Shown here piece after piece: positions 34,414-43,117 of a stretch of 64,000 bases of DNA. The notes beneath the pieces are model-generated. The model made no database searches. It was not told the DNA's origin and worked only from the letters and a program-made list of their open reading frames with translations. Source of the DNA: Pseudobowmanella sp964228145 (GTDB lineage Bacteria; Pseudomonadota; Gammaproteobacteria; Enterobacterales; Alteromonadaceae); the NCBI GenBank assembly GCA_964228145.1, contig CAXQZJ010000071.1, forward strand, positions 1-64,000, read 5' to 3'. Positions within the stretch are counted from its first letter, which is position 1; each line of letters starts with the position of its first letter. The translations under genes and the position numbers were made by a program.

Positions 34414-35405
34414 CAGCAATCCTCAAACAACGGAAAGTGGCAATTATACGAGTGGCCATGGACTTTGCGCGTTGCTGGCGCTTTAACACATTCCCGACGT
34501 GCCCTCGGACAGCGTGGACCTAAGCGACAGCCGATGGGTAAGTGCTGCAAGGTTGGAATTGTGCCCGACAAAGAGGACAACTGTGACTTGCGTGGTAAAT
34601 CTTTGCGGAAACTCGGGGCGCTATCGAGTAAGGCTTTGGTATAGGGGTGAAATGGCGTTGCACGCAACGCTTCCATCGTGCCACTTTCTACGGTTTGGCC
34701 GCAGTAAAGCACGGTCATATTGGTTGCCATTTTTGCGATCGCCAGCAGGTCGTGACTGACATACAAAATACTCAGGTTTTTGGTCTGATTTAGTTTTGTC
34801 AGCAAGCGCAAAATCTGCACTTTGGTGCTGATTTCCATGCCCATGGTTGGATCATCGGCAATCAGCAACTCAGGTTGTGACACCAATGACATCGCGAGCA
34901 TAACTTTCTGGCACACATCATCGGCAACCTGATGCGGGTAAGACTTCATGCACTGGACGTGATCTTTGATGCCAACACGATGTAACTGACGGTTAGCGAT
35001 TTCAACCCGTGATTGTTTGCGCTGCCAGAAGCTGTGTTTCGGCAGTAAGCGCGACGGCACACTTTCCAACAACTGTTCGCCCAACGTGGCGGTTGGGTCC
35101 AATGCGCCAACCGCGTTTTGAAATACCACGGCCATCTCATCGCGGATCAGGCGGCGGCGCTTTGCGGCACGCATTCCCAATAAGTCCTGGCCTTTCCAGG
35201 TCATTCTGTCTGCGGTGATTTTCCAGCGGTCAGGAATCGCGCCAACGATGGTTCTGACAATCAAACTTTTGCCGGAACCAGACTCCCCGACCAATGCGGA
35301 TATTTCACCTTTTTTAAGGGACAAACTGACCTTGTCCAAGGCTTTTATTGTGCCACTGTTTGTTTCGATCTCGAGGGTCAGATTCTTGATATCAAGTAAT
35401 TGCAT
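34413..35405 (-). CDS. sapD: Sap peptide ABC transporter ATPase SapD
   Basis: Second ATP-binding subunit, 330 residues as in E. coli SapD, with C-terminal oligopeptide-transporter region PIGCRLGPRCPRARREC. Walker A GESGSGKS at 40-47 is intact. The signature is replaced by ADDVCQK (161-167), and Walker B reads LLIADD, with Asp185 where the catalytic Glu should be. E. coli SapD also has a non-standard signature, but to my knowledge keeps ADEPT. The stop of sapC overlaps its ATG (TAATG). Confidence 0.93.
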   Translation of the reverse strand: MQLLDIKNLTLEIETNSGTIKALDKVSLSLKKGEISALVGESGSGKSLIVRTIVGAIPDRWKITADRMTWKGQDLLGMRAAKRRRLIRDEMAVVFQNAVGALDPTATLGEQLLESVPSRLLPKHSFWQRKQSRVEIANRQLHRVGIKDHVQCMKSYPHQVADDVCQKVMLAMSLVSQPELLIADDPTMGMEISTKVQILRLLTKLNQTKNLSILYVSHDLLAIAKMATNMTVLYCGQTVESGTMEALRATPFHPYTKALLDSAPSFRKDLPRKSQLSSLSGTIPTLQHLPIGCRLGPRCPRARRECVKAPATRKVHGHSYNCHFPLFEDC

Positions 35406-36298
35406 TATTGGTGCAACCTGTATCTGAGTGCGGAGCGAACGCCATCACCCACTAAATTAACGGCCACTAACATAAGTAATATTGCGGCACCGGGAATGGT
35501 GATTGTCCATGGCGCCACATAGGCCATTTCTAACCCCTCTGATAGCATTGCACCTAACTCAGTGGTTGGTGCCTGGGCGCCCAGATTCAAAAAACCCAGA
35601 GCACTGATGTCAAGGATTGCGGTAGACAATGCCATGGTACCGCTTACGACCAATTTTTCAGTCATGTTGGGCAGCATAGAGTCGAACAGGATTCTGACTT
35701 TGCCGGCGCCATCGAGCCGGGCTGCGGTAACATATTCCTTATGCCATTCGGTGCGTACCATGTCCCTTGTCAGGTGAATAAATTGTGGTATCAGGGCAAG
35801 CGTAATCGCCCACATACAGTTACTTAAGCCAGTGCCTAAAATAGCCACAATGATGATGGCGATTAACAAACTGGGCAGGCTCATAATTGAATCAAGAAGA
35901 TGGTTTAAAACACTGGCTCGTAATCCACGGCTCATACCTGCAAATGCGCCAATTGCGCAGCCGATTAACATCGCCATCAGTACCATCAAAATGCTAATTC
36001 CCAGCGTTGTGCGACTGCCGTAAATTACCCTGGATAAAATATCTCGGCCCAAAGAGTCGGTGCCGAACAGGTAACTGAACGTACCTCGTGGATCCCATGC
36101 AGGCTGCAATAGTAGTGATTCTGTGTCTTGTTGGTCAGGGGAGTAAGGAGCAAGCACAGGCGCGAACAACAATAACAGGATAAAGATGGCGAACAGTACC
36201 AGTCCAATCATCGCCATATGGCTCTTTTTAAACTCCATCCAGGTTTGCTGAAAGGGAGATGGAAACTGGCTTTCCTGATAAAAATTAGATCGTGCCAT
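35405..36298 (-). CDS. sapC: Sap peptide ABC transporter permease SapC
   Basis: DppC-type permease of 297 residues. It has a first helix near residue 30, the FGTDSLGRDILSRVIYGSRT motif, and an EAA-like loop (EYVTAARLDGAGKVRILFDS). I use ATG 36298, six bases after an AGGG; an ATG two codons upstream has no room for a ribosome site. It overlaps the sapB 3' end. Confidence 0.92.
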   Translation of the reverse strand: MARSNFYQESQFPSPFQQTWMEFKKSHMAMIGLVLFAIFILLLLFAPVLAPYSPDQQDTESLLLQPAWDPRGTFSYLFGTDSLGRDILSRVIYGSRTTLGISILMVLMAMLIGCAIGAFAGMSRGLRASVLNHLLDSIMSLPSLLIAIIIVAILGTGLSNCMWAITLALIPQFIHLTRDMVRTEWHKEYVTAARLDGAGKVRILFDSMLPNMTEKLVVSGTMALSTAILDISALGFLNLGAQAPTTELGAMLSEGLEMAYVAPWTITIPGAAILLMLVAVNLVGDGVRSALRYRLHQ

Positions 36299-37319
36299 GA
36301 ACATCCCTGCGCTTTAATGGGTTAATCGCACGAATCAGCATGTCCATACTCAAGGTTACCATAATAACCAGTGCAGACACTGCCAGCATTCCGCCGGTAA
36401 TGGCGGGATAGTCACGCAAGTAAATGGCTTGCAGTAACCAGTTACCGATACCGGGCCAGCTGAAGATTAATTCAACTATCATGGCATTGGTTAATAAGAC
36501 AGTAAACTGCATGACAATTTGAGGCAGGATGGGCAGTAACGCATTGCGAATACCATGGCGCATAATAGCTTGCGCCGGCGAAAATCCTCTGGCGATGGCG
36601 GCTTTCATATAATCACTTTCCATTACATCAGCTACAGATCGGCGGGTAATTCGCACCACCACGGCACTGGTAACGATAGTGATAGACATAGCAGGTAAGA
36701 CCATATGTAACGCTGCGTTGTAAAGTGCATCCGCCTTATTGGGCAAATCTGAGAGCAATATGTCTGGCAAAATGAAGCCGGTACGTTGAGGAATGTCAAA
36801 CAGCAAACTCAGCCTGCCGGACATGGGTAACCAACCTAATTGCAAAGAGAAAACAATGATCAATAATAACGCCAGCCAAAAAACAGGAATTGAGAATCCA
36901 ATCACGCTACCGGTCATGATGGTGTAATCAATACTGCGATGGAAACGTAGCCCGGCCCAAAATCCAACGGGGACGCCGATTAACATCGAAAGCACCAACG
37001 CGTAGCTGCTCAATTCAATGGTGGCTGGCATATAGCGGGCTATTTCCTCCAGCACGGGTTCGCCACTGTATAAACTGATACCCCAGTCGCCGCTTAGGAT
37101 GTGACCTAGATACACAAAGAAACCGTAAACATAATTGCTATCAAAGGCGTATTTTTGCTTGAGTTCGGCGTATTGGTCAGGGTCTGTGGTAACGACGCCA
37201 GACAGATTCATCAGCGCATCGCCGGGAAACAAGAAGGCTAAACCATAGGAAGCGACTGTTAAAACAAACAGGGTGACGACCAATAAGTTGACCCGGCGGA
37301 TGATGTAGGCGTACATCAT
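36285..37319 (-). CDS. sapB: Sap peptide ABC transporter permease SapB
   Basis: DppB-type permease of 344 residues. It has N-terminal helix YIIRRVNLLVVTLFVLTVAS, several further helices and the cytoplasmic EAA loop (MESDYMKAAIARGFSPAQAI). Two adjacent ATGs are possible starts. The first overlaps the sapA stop as ATGA. Confidence 0.93.
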   Translation of the reverse strand: MMYAYIIRRVNLLVVTLFVLTVASYGLAFLFPGDALMNLSGVVTTDPDQYAELKQKYAFDSNYVYGFFVYLGHILSGDWGISLYSGEPVLEEIARYMPATIELSSYALVLSMLIGVPVGFWAGLRFHRSIDYTIMTGSVIGFSIPVFWLALLLIIVFSLQLGWLPMSGRLSLLFDIPQRTGFILPDILLSDLPNKADALYNAALHMVLPAMSITIVTSAVVVRITRRSVADVMESDYMKAAIARGFSPAQAIMRHGIRNALLPILPQIVMQFTVLLTNAMIVELIFSWPGIGNWLLQAIYLRDYPAITGGMLAVSALVIMVTLSMDMLIRAINPLKRRDVHGTI

Positions 37320-38932
37320 TGCTTTATCACTCCGGCAAAACTCAGTCCGCCATAGGGATTAAGTTGAAAGTTATGCAGATGACTTTGATAGGCATGGTAG
37401 CGGTACGCATGAGCGATAGGAACCAGGGGCATATCCTGAGCAATAATGGTATTGGCCAATTGATAGAAAAGCTTACGCTGCTCAAAGTCAGTGTATTGCA
37501 GTGCCTGATCGATCAGGCGGTCGTATTCATTGTTGCACCAGTTGGCACGATTGGTGCCGCTGAAAATTGCTGAGCAGCTCAGCAATGGGCGATAAAAATT
37601 ATCTGGGTCACCGCTGTCTGCTGACCAACCAATTAGCACCGAATCATGGATGCCTTCACGCAGACGTCGGCGGAAGGTTCCCCATTCATAACTGACAATA
37701 TTGACGTTGATATCTACGGCTTTTAAATAGCCTTGAATCAGTTCCGCCATGCGACGGGCATTAGGATTGTAGGCACGTTCCACTGGCATCGCCCAGATAT
37801 CCATCTGAAACCCCCTGGGGACGCCGGCTTTATCCAGCAGCTCACGTGCTGCAACGGGATTGTAACTGGTATCCCGCAGGCTTCCCTGAAATGCCCAACT
37901 GGTTTGCGGTAATAAGCCTTTGGCGCGTTCAGCACTACCAAAGTACACAGCATTAATCAGAGTATCTTTATCGATGGCCAGTGCTAATGCACGGCGTACG
38001 TCAGGGTTGTCAAAGGGCGGTTTTATGGTATTAAACGCCCAAAAACCGACGTTCAGTCCGGGTTTTTCATCTAATGCAATTTCGGGGCGCTGATCAAGAA
38101 TGCCTAATTCTGAGTGAGCCGGATAAGCAATAGCATCGCACTCTCCAGTAAGTAACTTAGCGACCCGTAACGAACTTCTGGGTGTAATGGAAAAAATCAA
38201 TGGATCTAATTGTACCTCGCCGCCCCAGTAATTTTCGTGTTTGCGAAATCGGATGTACTGGCCTTTTCGATACTGGTCATACTTGAACGGACCGGTGCCA
38301 ATGGGCAATGAATCCAATGCTTCCGGGTTACCTTGCTGAAGTAAGGTATCACCGTATTCAGCCGACAAAATCACTGAGAAGTTGGTAGCCAAGTTGGCCA
38401 AAAAGGAACTATCCGGTCGATGCAACTCAATCTCTACCCGGTAGCCGTTGATGCGACGTACGTCTTTAATCAGGGTGTTGAGCCCTATGCTATTAAAATA
38501 AGGATAGCTCCCCCCTCCGACCTGATGGTACGGGTGGGTAGCATCACGCCAACGCTCAATGCTAAAAATCACATCGTCGGCGTTAAAGTTCCGGCTAGGG
38601 GTGAAATAGCCGGTCTGATGAAATGCCACATCCTTACGCAATTGAAACACATAAGTCTTTCCATCGTTTTTCACTAACCAGCTGGTGGCTAACGCCGGGA
38701 CAAGGTCGTTGGACTCGGCTTGTATATCTAACAAGCGGTCATAAATTTGGTAAGAGGTCGCATCGACCGTGGTGCCGGAGGCATCTAATTGGGGATTAAA
38801 CGTCGCAGGGTCGCCTTCGGAACAATAAATAACGCCGGTTTCGGCGACGCCCGTGCGCCGGTAGTCATCACAAGCCCCGATCAGGCAGGATAAGCCGGCC
38901 AGAAGCGCAAATTTTCGTGCCTTACTCGTCAT
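37316..38932 (-). CDS. sapA: Sap transporter substrate-binding protein SapA, predicted lipoprotein
   Basis: SBP family 5 (DppA/OppA-like) peptide-binding protein of 538 residues, linked in other species to antimicrobial peptide and heme handling. VIYCSEGDPATFNPQLDASG matches the SapA N-terminal domain. The signal ends in a lipobox, LIGAC (C21), predicting a lipid-anchored form, whereas E. coli SapA has an ordinary cleaved signal. Asp at +2 and +3 suggests inner-membrane retention. Its start overlaps the pspF end by 11 bases. Confidence 0.93.
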   Translation of the reverse strand: MTSKARKFALLAGLSCLIGACDDYRRTGVAETGVIYCSEGDPATFNPQLDASGTTVDATSYQIYDRLLDIQAESNDLVPALATSWLVKNDGKTYVFQLRKDVAFHQTGYFTPSRNFNADDVIFSIERWRDATHPYHQVGGGSYPYFNSIGLNTLIKDVRRINGYRVEIELHRPDSSFLANLATNFSVILSAEYGDTLLQQGNPEALDSLPIGTGPFKYDQYRKGQYIRFRKHENYWGGEVQLDPLIFSITPRSSLRVAKLLTGECDAIAYPAHSELGILDQRPEIALDEKPGLNVGFWAFNTIKPPFDNPDVRRALALAIDKDTLINAVYFGSAERAKGLLPQTSWAFQGSLRDTSYNPVAARELLDKAGVPRGFQMDIWAMPVERAYNPNARRMAELIQGYLKAVDINVNIVSYEWGTFRRRLREGIHDSVLIGWSADSGDPDNFYRPLLSCSAIFSGTNRANWCNNEYDRLIDQALQYTDFEQRKLFYQLANTIIAQDMPLVPIAHAYRYHAYQSHLHNFQLNPYGGLSFAGVIKQ

Positions 38933-39995
38933 TTTCCAGCAAATTATATTTTTTCAGATAACCTCTGAGTTGATGATACGTCAAACATAGCTTCTCGGCA
39001 GTCTTTTTCTGGTTGAACTGACTGTCTGCCAAAGCTTTTTTCAGTAATTTTATCTCAAAGTCCTGGGATGCCTGCTTCAAGTCGAGCGGAAAAACGGTGT
39101 CATTTTCGGCTGCTTGTATTTCAACCGACGTGGGCGGACACTCAGCTTCGTCGTTTGCCTGAGTATTGACTTGCACTTGACGATCCTGAGTTTTAATCCT
39201 GCCAGTCGGACGAAAAGGTGACTCAAACGGATCTAAAACAATCTCGTGAACCGGCAAATGTGGGTTGTTGCCACGATAGACAGCTCTCTCTATCACGTTT
39301 TTTAATTCACGGATGTTTCCCGGCCAATGATATTCCAACAAGGTACGGCGGGCCTTTTCGGTAAATCCGGAAAATAGCTCCAGATCGAGTTCTCGGGCCA
39401 TGTTAATCGCGAAGTGCTCCGCTAAAAGCAAAATGTCCTCAGGACGTTCTCTTAACGGAGGCAAAGTAATAACGTCGAAGGCCAATCTGTCCAGTAAGTC
39501 AGCCCGAAACTCACCGGATTCTGCGAGCGAGGGTAAATCCTCATTGGTTGCGGCGACAAGCCGTACATCGACCTTAACGGTGCGCGATCCGCCCACGCGC
39601 TCAAATTCGCCGTATTCTATTACACGCAAGAGTTTTTCCTGCACTAGCCCGGATGTGTTGGCCAGTTCATCAAGAAATAATGTGCCGCCATTGGCCTGCT
39701 CAAAGCGGCCTTCATGGCGCTTACTGGCACCGGTAAAGGCCCCTGACTCATGTCCGAACAATTCACTTTCCAGTAGATTTTCGTTAAGTGCTGCGCAGTT
39801 CAGGGTTTGGTATGTTTGATCCCAACGAGAGGACAGGTAGTGGAGGCGGGCAGCGATCAATTCTTTACCGGTACCCCGTTCGCCAATAATAAGTACGGGC
39901 TTATTTAATGGCGCTAACTGGGATACTTGTTCGAGCACTTCGAGGAAACTATTAGATTCCCCGAGCAGATTATCTTGTTTTCTGAAACGACCCAT
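38922..39995 (-). CDS. pspF: Phage-shock operon sigma54 activator PspF
   Basis: Sigma54-dependent activator of 357 residues with no N-terminal receiver domain. It has the AAA+ domain with GERGTGKE, ELFGHESGAFTGA (sigma54-contact loop) and GGTLFLDELAN, then a Pro/Gln-rich linker and a C-terminal Fis-type helix-turn-helix. I start at ATG 39995 (MGRFRKQDNLLGESNSF), which aligns with PspF. An upstream GTG at 40031 would run into the operator region. It is divergent from pspA and probably co-transcribed with sapABCDF. Confidence 0.95.
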   Translation of the reverse strand: MGRFRKQDNLLGESNSFLEVLEQVSQLAPLNKPVLIIGERGTGKELIAARLHYLSSRWDQTYQTLNCAALNENLLESELFGHESGAFTGASKRHEGRFEQANGGTLFLDELANTSGLVQEKLLRVIEYGEFERVGGSRTVKVDVRLVAATNEDLPSLAESGEFRADLLDRLAFDVITLPPLRERPEDILLLAEHFAINMARELDLELFSGFTEKARRTLLEYHWPGNIRELKNVIERAVYRGNNPHLPVHEIVLDPFESPFRPTGRIKTQDRQVQVNTQANDEAECPPTSVEIQAAENDTVFPLDLKQASQDFEIKLLKKALADSQFNQKKTAEKLCLTYHQLRGYLKKYNLLENDE

Positions 39996-40016
39996 GCCGT
40001 TAGCCTTTTTCAAAAA

Positions 40017-40044
40017 AGTGGCTAAAACCACTAAATGTTGGTTT
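40017..40044. promoter_or_regulatory. Overlapping inverted repeats, probable PspF upstream activating sites
   Basis: AGTGG-N6-CCACT (40017-40032) and AAACCA-N8-TGGTTT (40025-40044) overlap, about 110-140 bases before the expected pspA start. E. coli has two PspF sites at a similar distance. Binding here could also repress pspF, whose start is adjacent. Confidence 0.6.
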
Positions 40045-40128
40045 AACTACATAATATGGTACTTGGATTGAAAAAGGTAGTAAATTAAAAGGCTATATAA
40101 ATCAGTAGTTTATTCTGTATTGAAAAGT

Positions 40129-40144
40129 TGGCAAGCTACTTGAA
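40129..40144 (+). promoter_or_regulatory. Sigma54 promoter of pspABC
   Basis: TGGCAAG-N4-TTGAA matches the -24/-12 consensus TGGCACG-N4-TTGCW at all but two informative positions, with the required spacing. It lies 46 bases before the pspA ATG and downstream of the candidate PspF sites. Confidence 0.82.
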
Positions 40145-40190
40145 TACTCATTCATAACGAAAATGAATTGTCACAAAAGAGGTAAACACA

Positions 40191-40889
40191 ATGGGTATTT
40201 TCTCACGTTTTACTGATATCGTTAACTCGAATATCAATGCGTTATTGGACAAGGCTGAAGATCCTGAAAAAATGGTCAGACTGATTATTCAGGAGATGGA
40301 AGACACCTTGGTTGAGGTTCGCTCAGTGTCAGCGAAAGCGATTGCTAATAAAAAAGATATTAGTAGTCAGATTGCTAAATATCAGGCGACCGCTGATGAT
40401 TGGCAAGCTAAAGCAGAGCTGGCCATCACCAAAGAGCGGGAAGATCTGGCTCGTGCGGCGTTAACTGAGAAACAGAAAGCCAGCGATCATGTTGTCGCTT
40501 TGGAAGACGAACTGGTGCAGGTTGAAGATCAAATCGGCAAACTGCAAAGCGAGATTGTGCAGTTGCAGGAAAAATTGGCCGATGCAAAAAATCGTCAGAA
40601 AGCGATCATCTTGCGTCAGAAAACAGCCAGTTCGCGTTTGCAAGTGAAACAAAAACTGGACAGCAGTAAAGTTGATGACGCGATGTTTAGATTTGAGCGT
40701 TATGAAAGTAAAATTAACGACCTTGAGTCTCAGGTAGAAGCCTATGATTTGGGTCAGCGAAATCTCGCCGATGAATTTGCGGAATTAGAAGCCGATAATA
40801 AAATCGATGACGAGTTAGCTGCGCTGAAACAAAAGGTACAAGGGAGCAAGCCGGCAGCGAAAAAGCCAGCCAAACCAGCTAAAAAGTAA
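40191..40889 (+). CDS. pspA: Phage shock protein A (PspA/IM30)
   Basis: ESCRT-III-like membrane-stress effector and PspF inhibitor. The 232-residue protein is almost wholly coiled coil. It starts with the amphipathic helix MGIFSRFTDIVNSNINALLD, then DPEKMVRLIIQEMEDTL. The C-terminus is an unusual Lys/Pro/Ala tail ending AAKKPAKPAKK. It should be induced through the sigma54 promoter upstream. Confidence 0.96.
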   Translation: MGIFSRFTDIVNSNINALLDKAEDPEKMVRLIIQEMEDTLVEVRSVSAKAIANKKDISSQIAKYQATADDWQAKAELAITKEREDLARAALTEKQKASDHVVALEDELVQVEDQIGKLQSEIVQLQEKLADAKNRQKAIILRQKTASSRLQVKQKLDSSKVDDAMFRFERYESKINDLESQVEAYDLGQRNLADEFAELEADNKIDDELAALKQKVQGSKPAAKKPAKPAKK

Positions 40890-40917
40890 TTGGGCACATC
40901 AATAAGGAGTAAGTGCG

Positions 40918-41151
40918 ATGGGCGTAGAAGAACTGATTGGTGTACCCCTGATTCTGTTTATGATATTCGTCGCGCCAATTTGGGTAGTGATGCACTACCG
41001 GGCGCAACGACAGGTTAGCCAGGGCTTGACCAATGAAGAGAAAGCGAACTTGCAGGCGCTTGCTGATAAAGCAGAGGCAATGAGTGAACGTATTCAGACT
41101 CTGGAAGCGATCCTCGATGCAGAAGCGCCGGATTGGAGGAACAAGGTATGA
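40918..41151 (+). CDS. pspB: Phage shock protein B
   Basis: A 77-residue membrane protein with one N-terminal helix (VPLILFMIFVAPIWVVMHY) and a cytoplasmic coiled coil, as in PspB. With PspC it senses envelope stress and sequesters PspA. AAGGAG lies before its ATG, and its stop overlaps the pspC start. Confidence 0.94.
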   Translation: MGVEELIGVPLILFMIFVAPIWVVMHYRAQRQVSQGLTNEEKANLQALADKAEAMSERIQTLEAILDAEAPDWRNKV

Positions 41152-41597
41152 GCAAACGCGGCGAATTATATCGTTTACCCAAGAAGGGCAAGGTAGCCGG
41201 TGTATGTGCAGGGATAGCGGTACACTTTGGAATTGAGATCTGGCTGGTACGCATTTTATTTATCTCTGCAGTACTGTTGCTGGGTGGTCCGTTCTTTATT
41301 TTCGCTTACATTGTTGCTTGGTTGGTATTGGACAAAGCGCCGGAAGGACACCCCTCCGCAGGGTCAGCGCCGCAAGGTACTGACTATCAGGATGATGGTA
41401 AAGGATGGAAAAATCCTCAGGCCAACGGTGAGCACATCGAAGTGAAAACCAAAATTTGGCAAGCCGGTGAGCCGCCACGTCAGGCAGCCCGGGATATCCA
41501 GATGAGGTATCAGAAAATAGAAGACAGATTGCGTGGCCTTGAAAAGTACGTAACATCCCGTGAATATCAGTTAAACAGAGAAATAAGTCGTTTGTAA
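41148..41597 (+). CDS. pspC: Phage shock protein C
   Basis: PspC-domain membrane protein of 149 residues: KGKVAGVCAGIAVHFGIEIW, two hydrophobic segments, then a long cytoplasmic tail with a coiled coil at the end. I use ATG 41148, seven bases after GGAGGA and overlapping the pspB stop (ATGA). A TTG at 41133 in the same frame is inside pspB. pspD and pspE are absent here. Confidence 0.94.
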   Translation: MSKRGELYRLPKKGKVAGVCAGIAVHFGIEIWLVRILFISAVLLLGGPFFIFAYIVAWLVLDKAPEGHPSAGSAPQGTDYQDDGKGWKNPQANGEHIEVKTKIWQAGEPPRQAARDIQMRYQKIEDRLRGLEKYVTSREYQLNREISRL

Positions 41598-41624
41598 TCA
41601 ATCCATTAGCGTGGTGGTGAACAT

Positions 41625-41656
41625 CCGGGGCCTGCATTTGCAGGCCCCGGCTTTTT
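41625..41656 (+). terminator. Terminator after pspC
   Basis: Strong GC-rich hairpin CCGGGGCCTGC-ATTT-GCAGGCCCCGG followed by CTTTTT. Confidence 0.9.
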
Positions 41657-41677
41657 AGGCGACCAGTGAAGCAGAAG

Positions 41678-41695
41678 TGTAAACAAGTTGTTACG
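41678..41695 (+). promoter_or_regulatory. Candidate TyrR box upstream of phhA
   Basis: TGTAAA-CAAGTT-GTTACG matches the TyrR consensus TGTAAA-N6-TTTACA at ten of twelve positions. It lies about 110 bases before the phhA ATG, and a tyrR gene follows phhB. TyrR-type activation of phh genes is known in Pseudomonas (PhhR). Confidence 0.62.
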
Positions 41696-41805
41696 TATTT
41701 TGCCGGGGATTAGGCTGCTCCGATGGTTCTTTTAGTCCCACAAATCCGTAGACTCATTGGCAAAACCCGTAAGAACCGTTGGGGTTCAGTAACAACAGGT
41801 CAGAA

Positions 41806-42597
41806 ATGAGTAAACAGTCGAAGTATGTGTCCAAACAGCCTGATAAGGACGGCAACATTGCATGGACAGAGATTGAAAATAACACATGGCAACAACTGGT
41901 TGAACGCCAACAAGCCTTGTTGCCGGGTAGAGCATGCCAGGCGTATATGGACGGCTTGGATCGCCTCAACTTACCAAAGGACAGAATTCCGCAATTGCAC
42001 GAAGTTAATCGTGTGCTGGCCGAGACCACAGGGTGGCAGGTTGCGCAGGTACCTGCATTGATCAATTTTGATAAGTTTTTTGATCTGCTGGCCAATAAGC
42101 AATTTCCGGTAGCGACATTCATCCGAACGCCGGAAGAATTTGACTACCTTCAGGAGCCGGATATATTCCATGAAATCTTCGGCCATTGTCCGCTGCTGAC
42201 CAACCCTAATTTTGCCCACTTTACCCACGTGTATGGCAAGTTGGGGGCAGCGGCGACCAAGCAACAACGGGTATTTTTAGCTCGTTTGTACTGGTTCACC
42301 GTGGAGTTCGGTTTAGTCCAAACTGACGAGGGGTTGCGCATCTATGGCGGGGGCATTTTGTCATCACCAGGCGAGACCCACTATGCTCTAGAAAGTGACG
42401 TGGCGGTGCGTGAAAAAATGGATGTTATCAAGGCATTACGAACGCCATATCGCATAGATATAATGCAGCCCCAGTACTATGTTTTAGATGGTCTTGAGCA
42501 ATTGTTTGATATTGCTCAGCTGGATATTATGGCATTGGTGGAAGATGCCATGCAGCTCGGTCTGCTCCCTCCGTTATTCGAAAAGAAAGCAAGTTAA
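41806..42597 (+). CDS. phhA: Phenylalanine 4-monooxygenase PhhA
   Basis: Pterin- and iron-dependent hydroxylase converting phenylalanine to tyrosine. With the ATG at 41806 it is 263 residues, the usual bacterial size. Iron ligands H122 and H127 are in FHEIFGHCP, and E167 in WFTVEFGL. A TTG nine codons upstream (41779) is possible but adds residues not expected for the family. phhB follows after 12 bases. Confidence 0.96.
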   Translation: MSKQSKYVSKQPDKDGNIAWTEIENNTWQQLVERQQALLPGRACQAYMDGLDRLNLPKDRIPQLHEVNRVLAETTGWQVAQVPALINFDKFFDLLANKQFPVATFIRTPEEFDYLQEPDIFHEIFGHCPLLTNPNFAHFTHVYGKLGAAATKQQRVFLARLYWFTVEFGLVQTDEGLRIYGGGILSSPGETHYALESDVAVREKMDVIKALRTPYRIDIMQPQYYVLDGLEQLFDIAQLDIMALVEDAMQLGLLPPLFEKKAS

Positions 42598-42609
42598 TTA
42601 GGTAAAATA

Positions 42610-42951
42610 ATGACAAACTTAACTGAACAAAAATGTGAAGCCTGTCAGGCAGGTGCACCGAAAGTGACAGAGCAGGAATTAGCTGAATTAATGAAAGACA
42701 TTCCTGACTGGGTACCCACTGCCAAAGACGGAATAATGATGTTAGAGCGAGAATTTAGTTTTAAGAACTGGAAACAAGCTCAGGCATTTGCCAACAAAGT
42801 GGGAGAGCTCGCTGAAGAAGAATTTCATCACCCGGAGCTGGTGATCGAATGGGGGCGAGTCAAAGTCACTTGGTGGACGCACAAAATTAATGGTCTACAC
42901 AAAAATGATTTTATTTGCGCAGCGAAGACGGACGCTCTGCTAGACGCATAA
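42610..42951 (+). CDS. phhB: Pterin-4a-carbinolamine dehydratase PhhB
   Basis: Recycles the pterin cofactor of PhhA. The 113-residue protein has the conserved EFHHPELVIEWGRVKVTWWT, with the active-site His residues. It is co-directional with phhA. After it, 166 bases precede tyrR and hold a candidate TyrR operator. Confidence 0.96.
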   Translation: MTNLTEQKCEACQAGAPKVTEQELAELMKDIPDWVPTAKDGIMMLEREFSFKNWKQAQAFANKVGELAEEEFHHPELVIEWGRVKVTWWTHKINGLHKNDFICAAKTDALLDA

Positions 42952-43070
42952 ACTCCACCAGGCTGGCACGCCTGTGTCGGCCTTACCCTCGCAGAATACA
43001 AGCCGTGATCATCCAAACCTTTCGTTTGTTACAAAAATGCTAAAAATTCCATTGTGCCCGCGTGGTGTTT

Positions 43071-43088
43071 TGTAATAAAATCTTTACG
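43071..43088 (+). promoter_or_regulatory. Candidate TyrR box upstream of tyrR
   Basis: TGTAAT-AAAATC-TTTACG matches TGTAAA-N6-TTTACA at ten of twelve positions and lies 30 bases before the tyrR ATG. An overlapping inverted repeat TTTAC-GATAT-GTAAA (43083-43097) adds a second half-site. This suggests autoregulation, as in E. coli tyrR. Confidence 0.62.
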
Positions 43089-43117
43089 ATATGTAAAGAT
43101 AACGGAACCCTACACTT

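Noticed and set aside
39400..39819. 139-codon ORF opposite pspF
   Set aside because: It overlaps the conserved AAA+ domain of pspF and has low-complexity Ser/Arg composition typical of a shadow frame.
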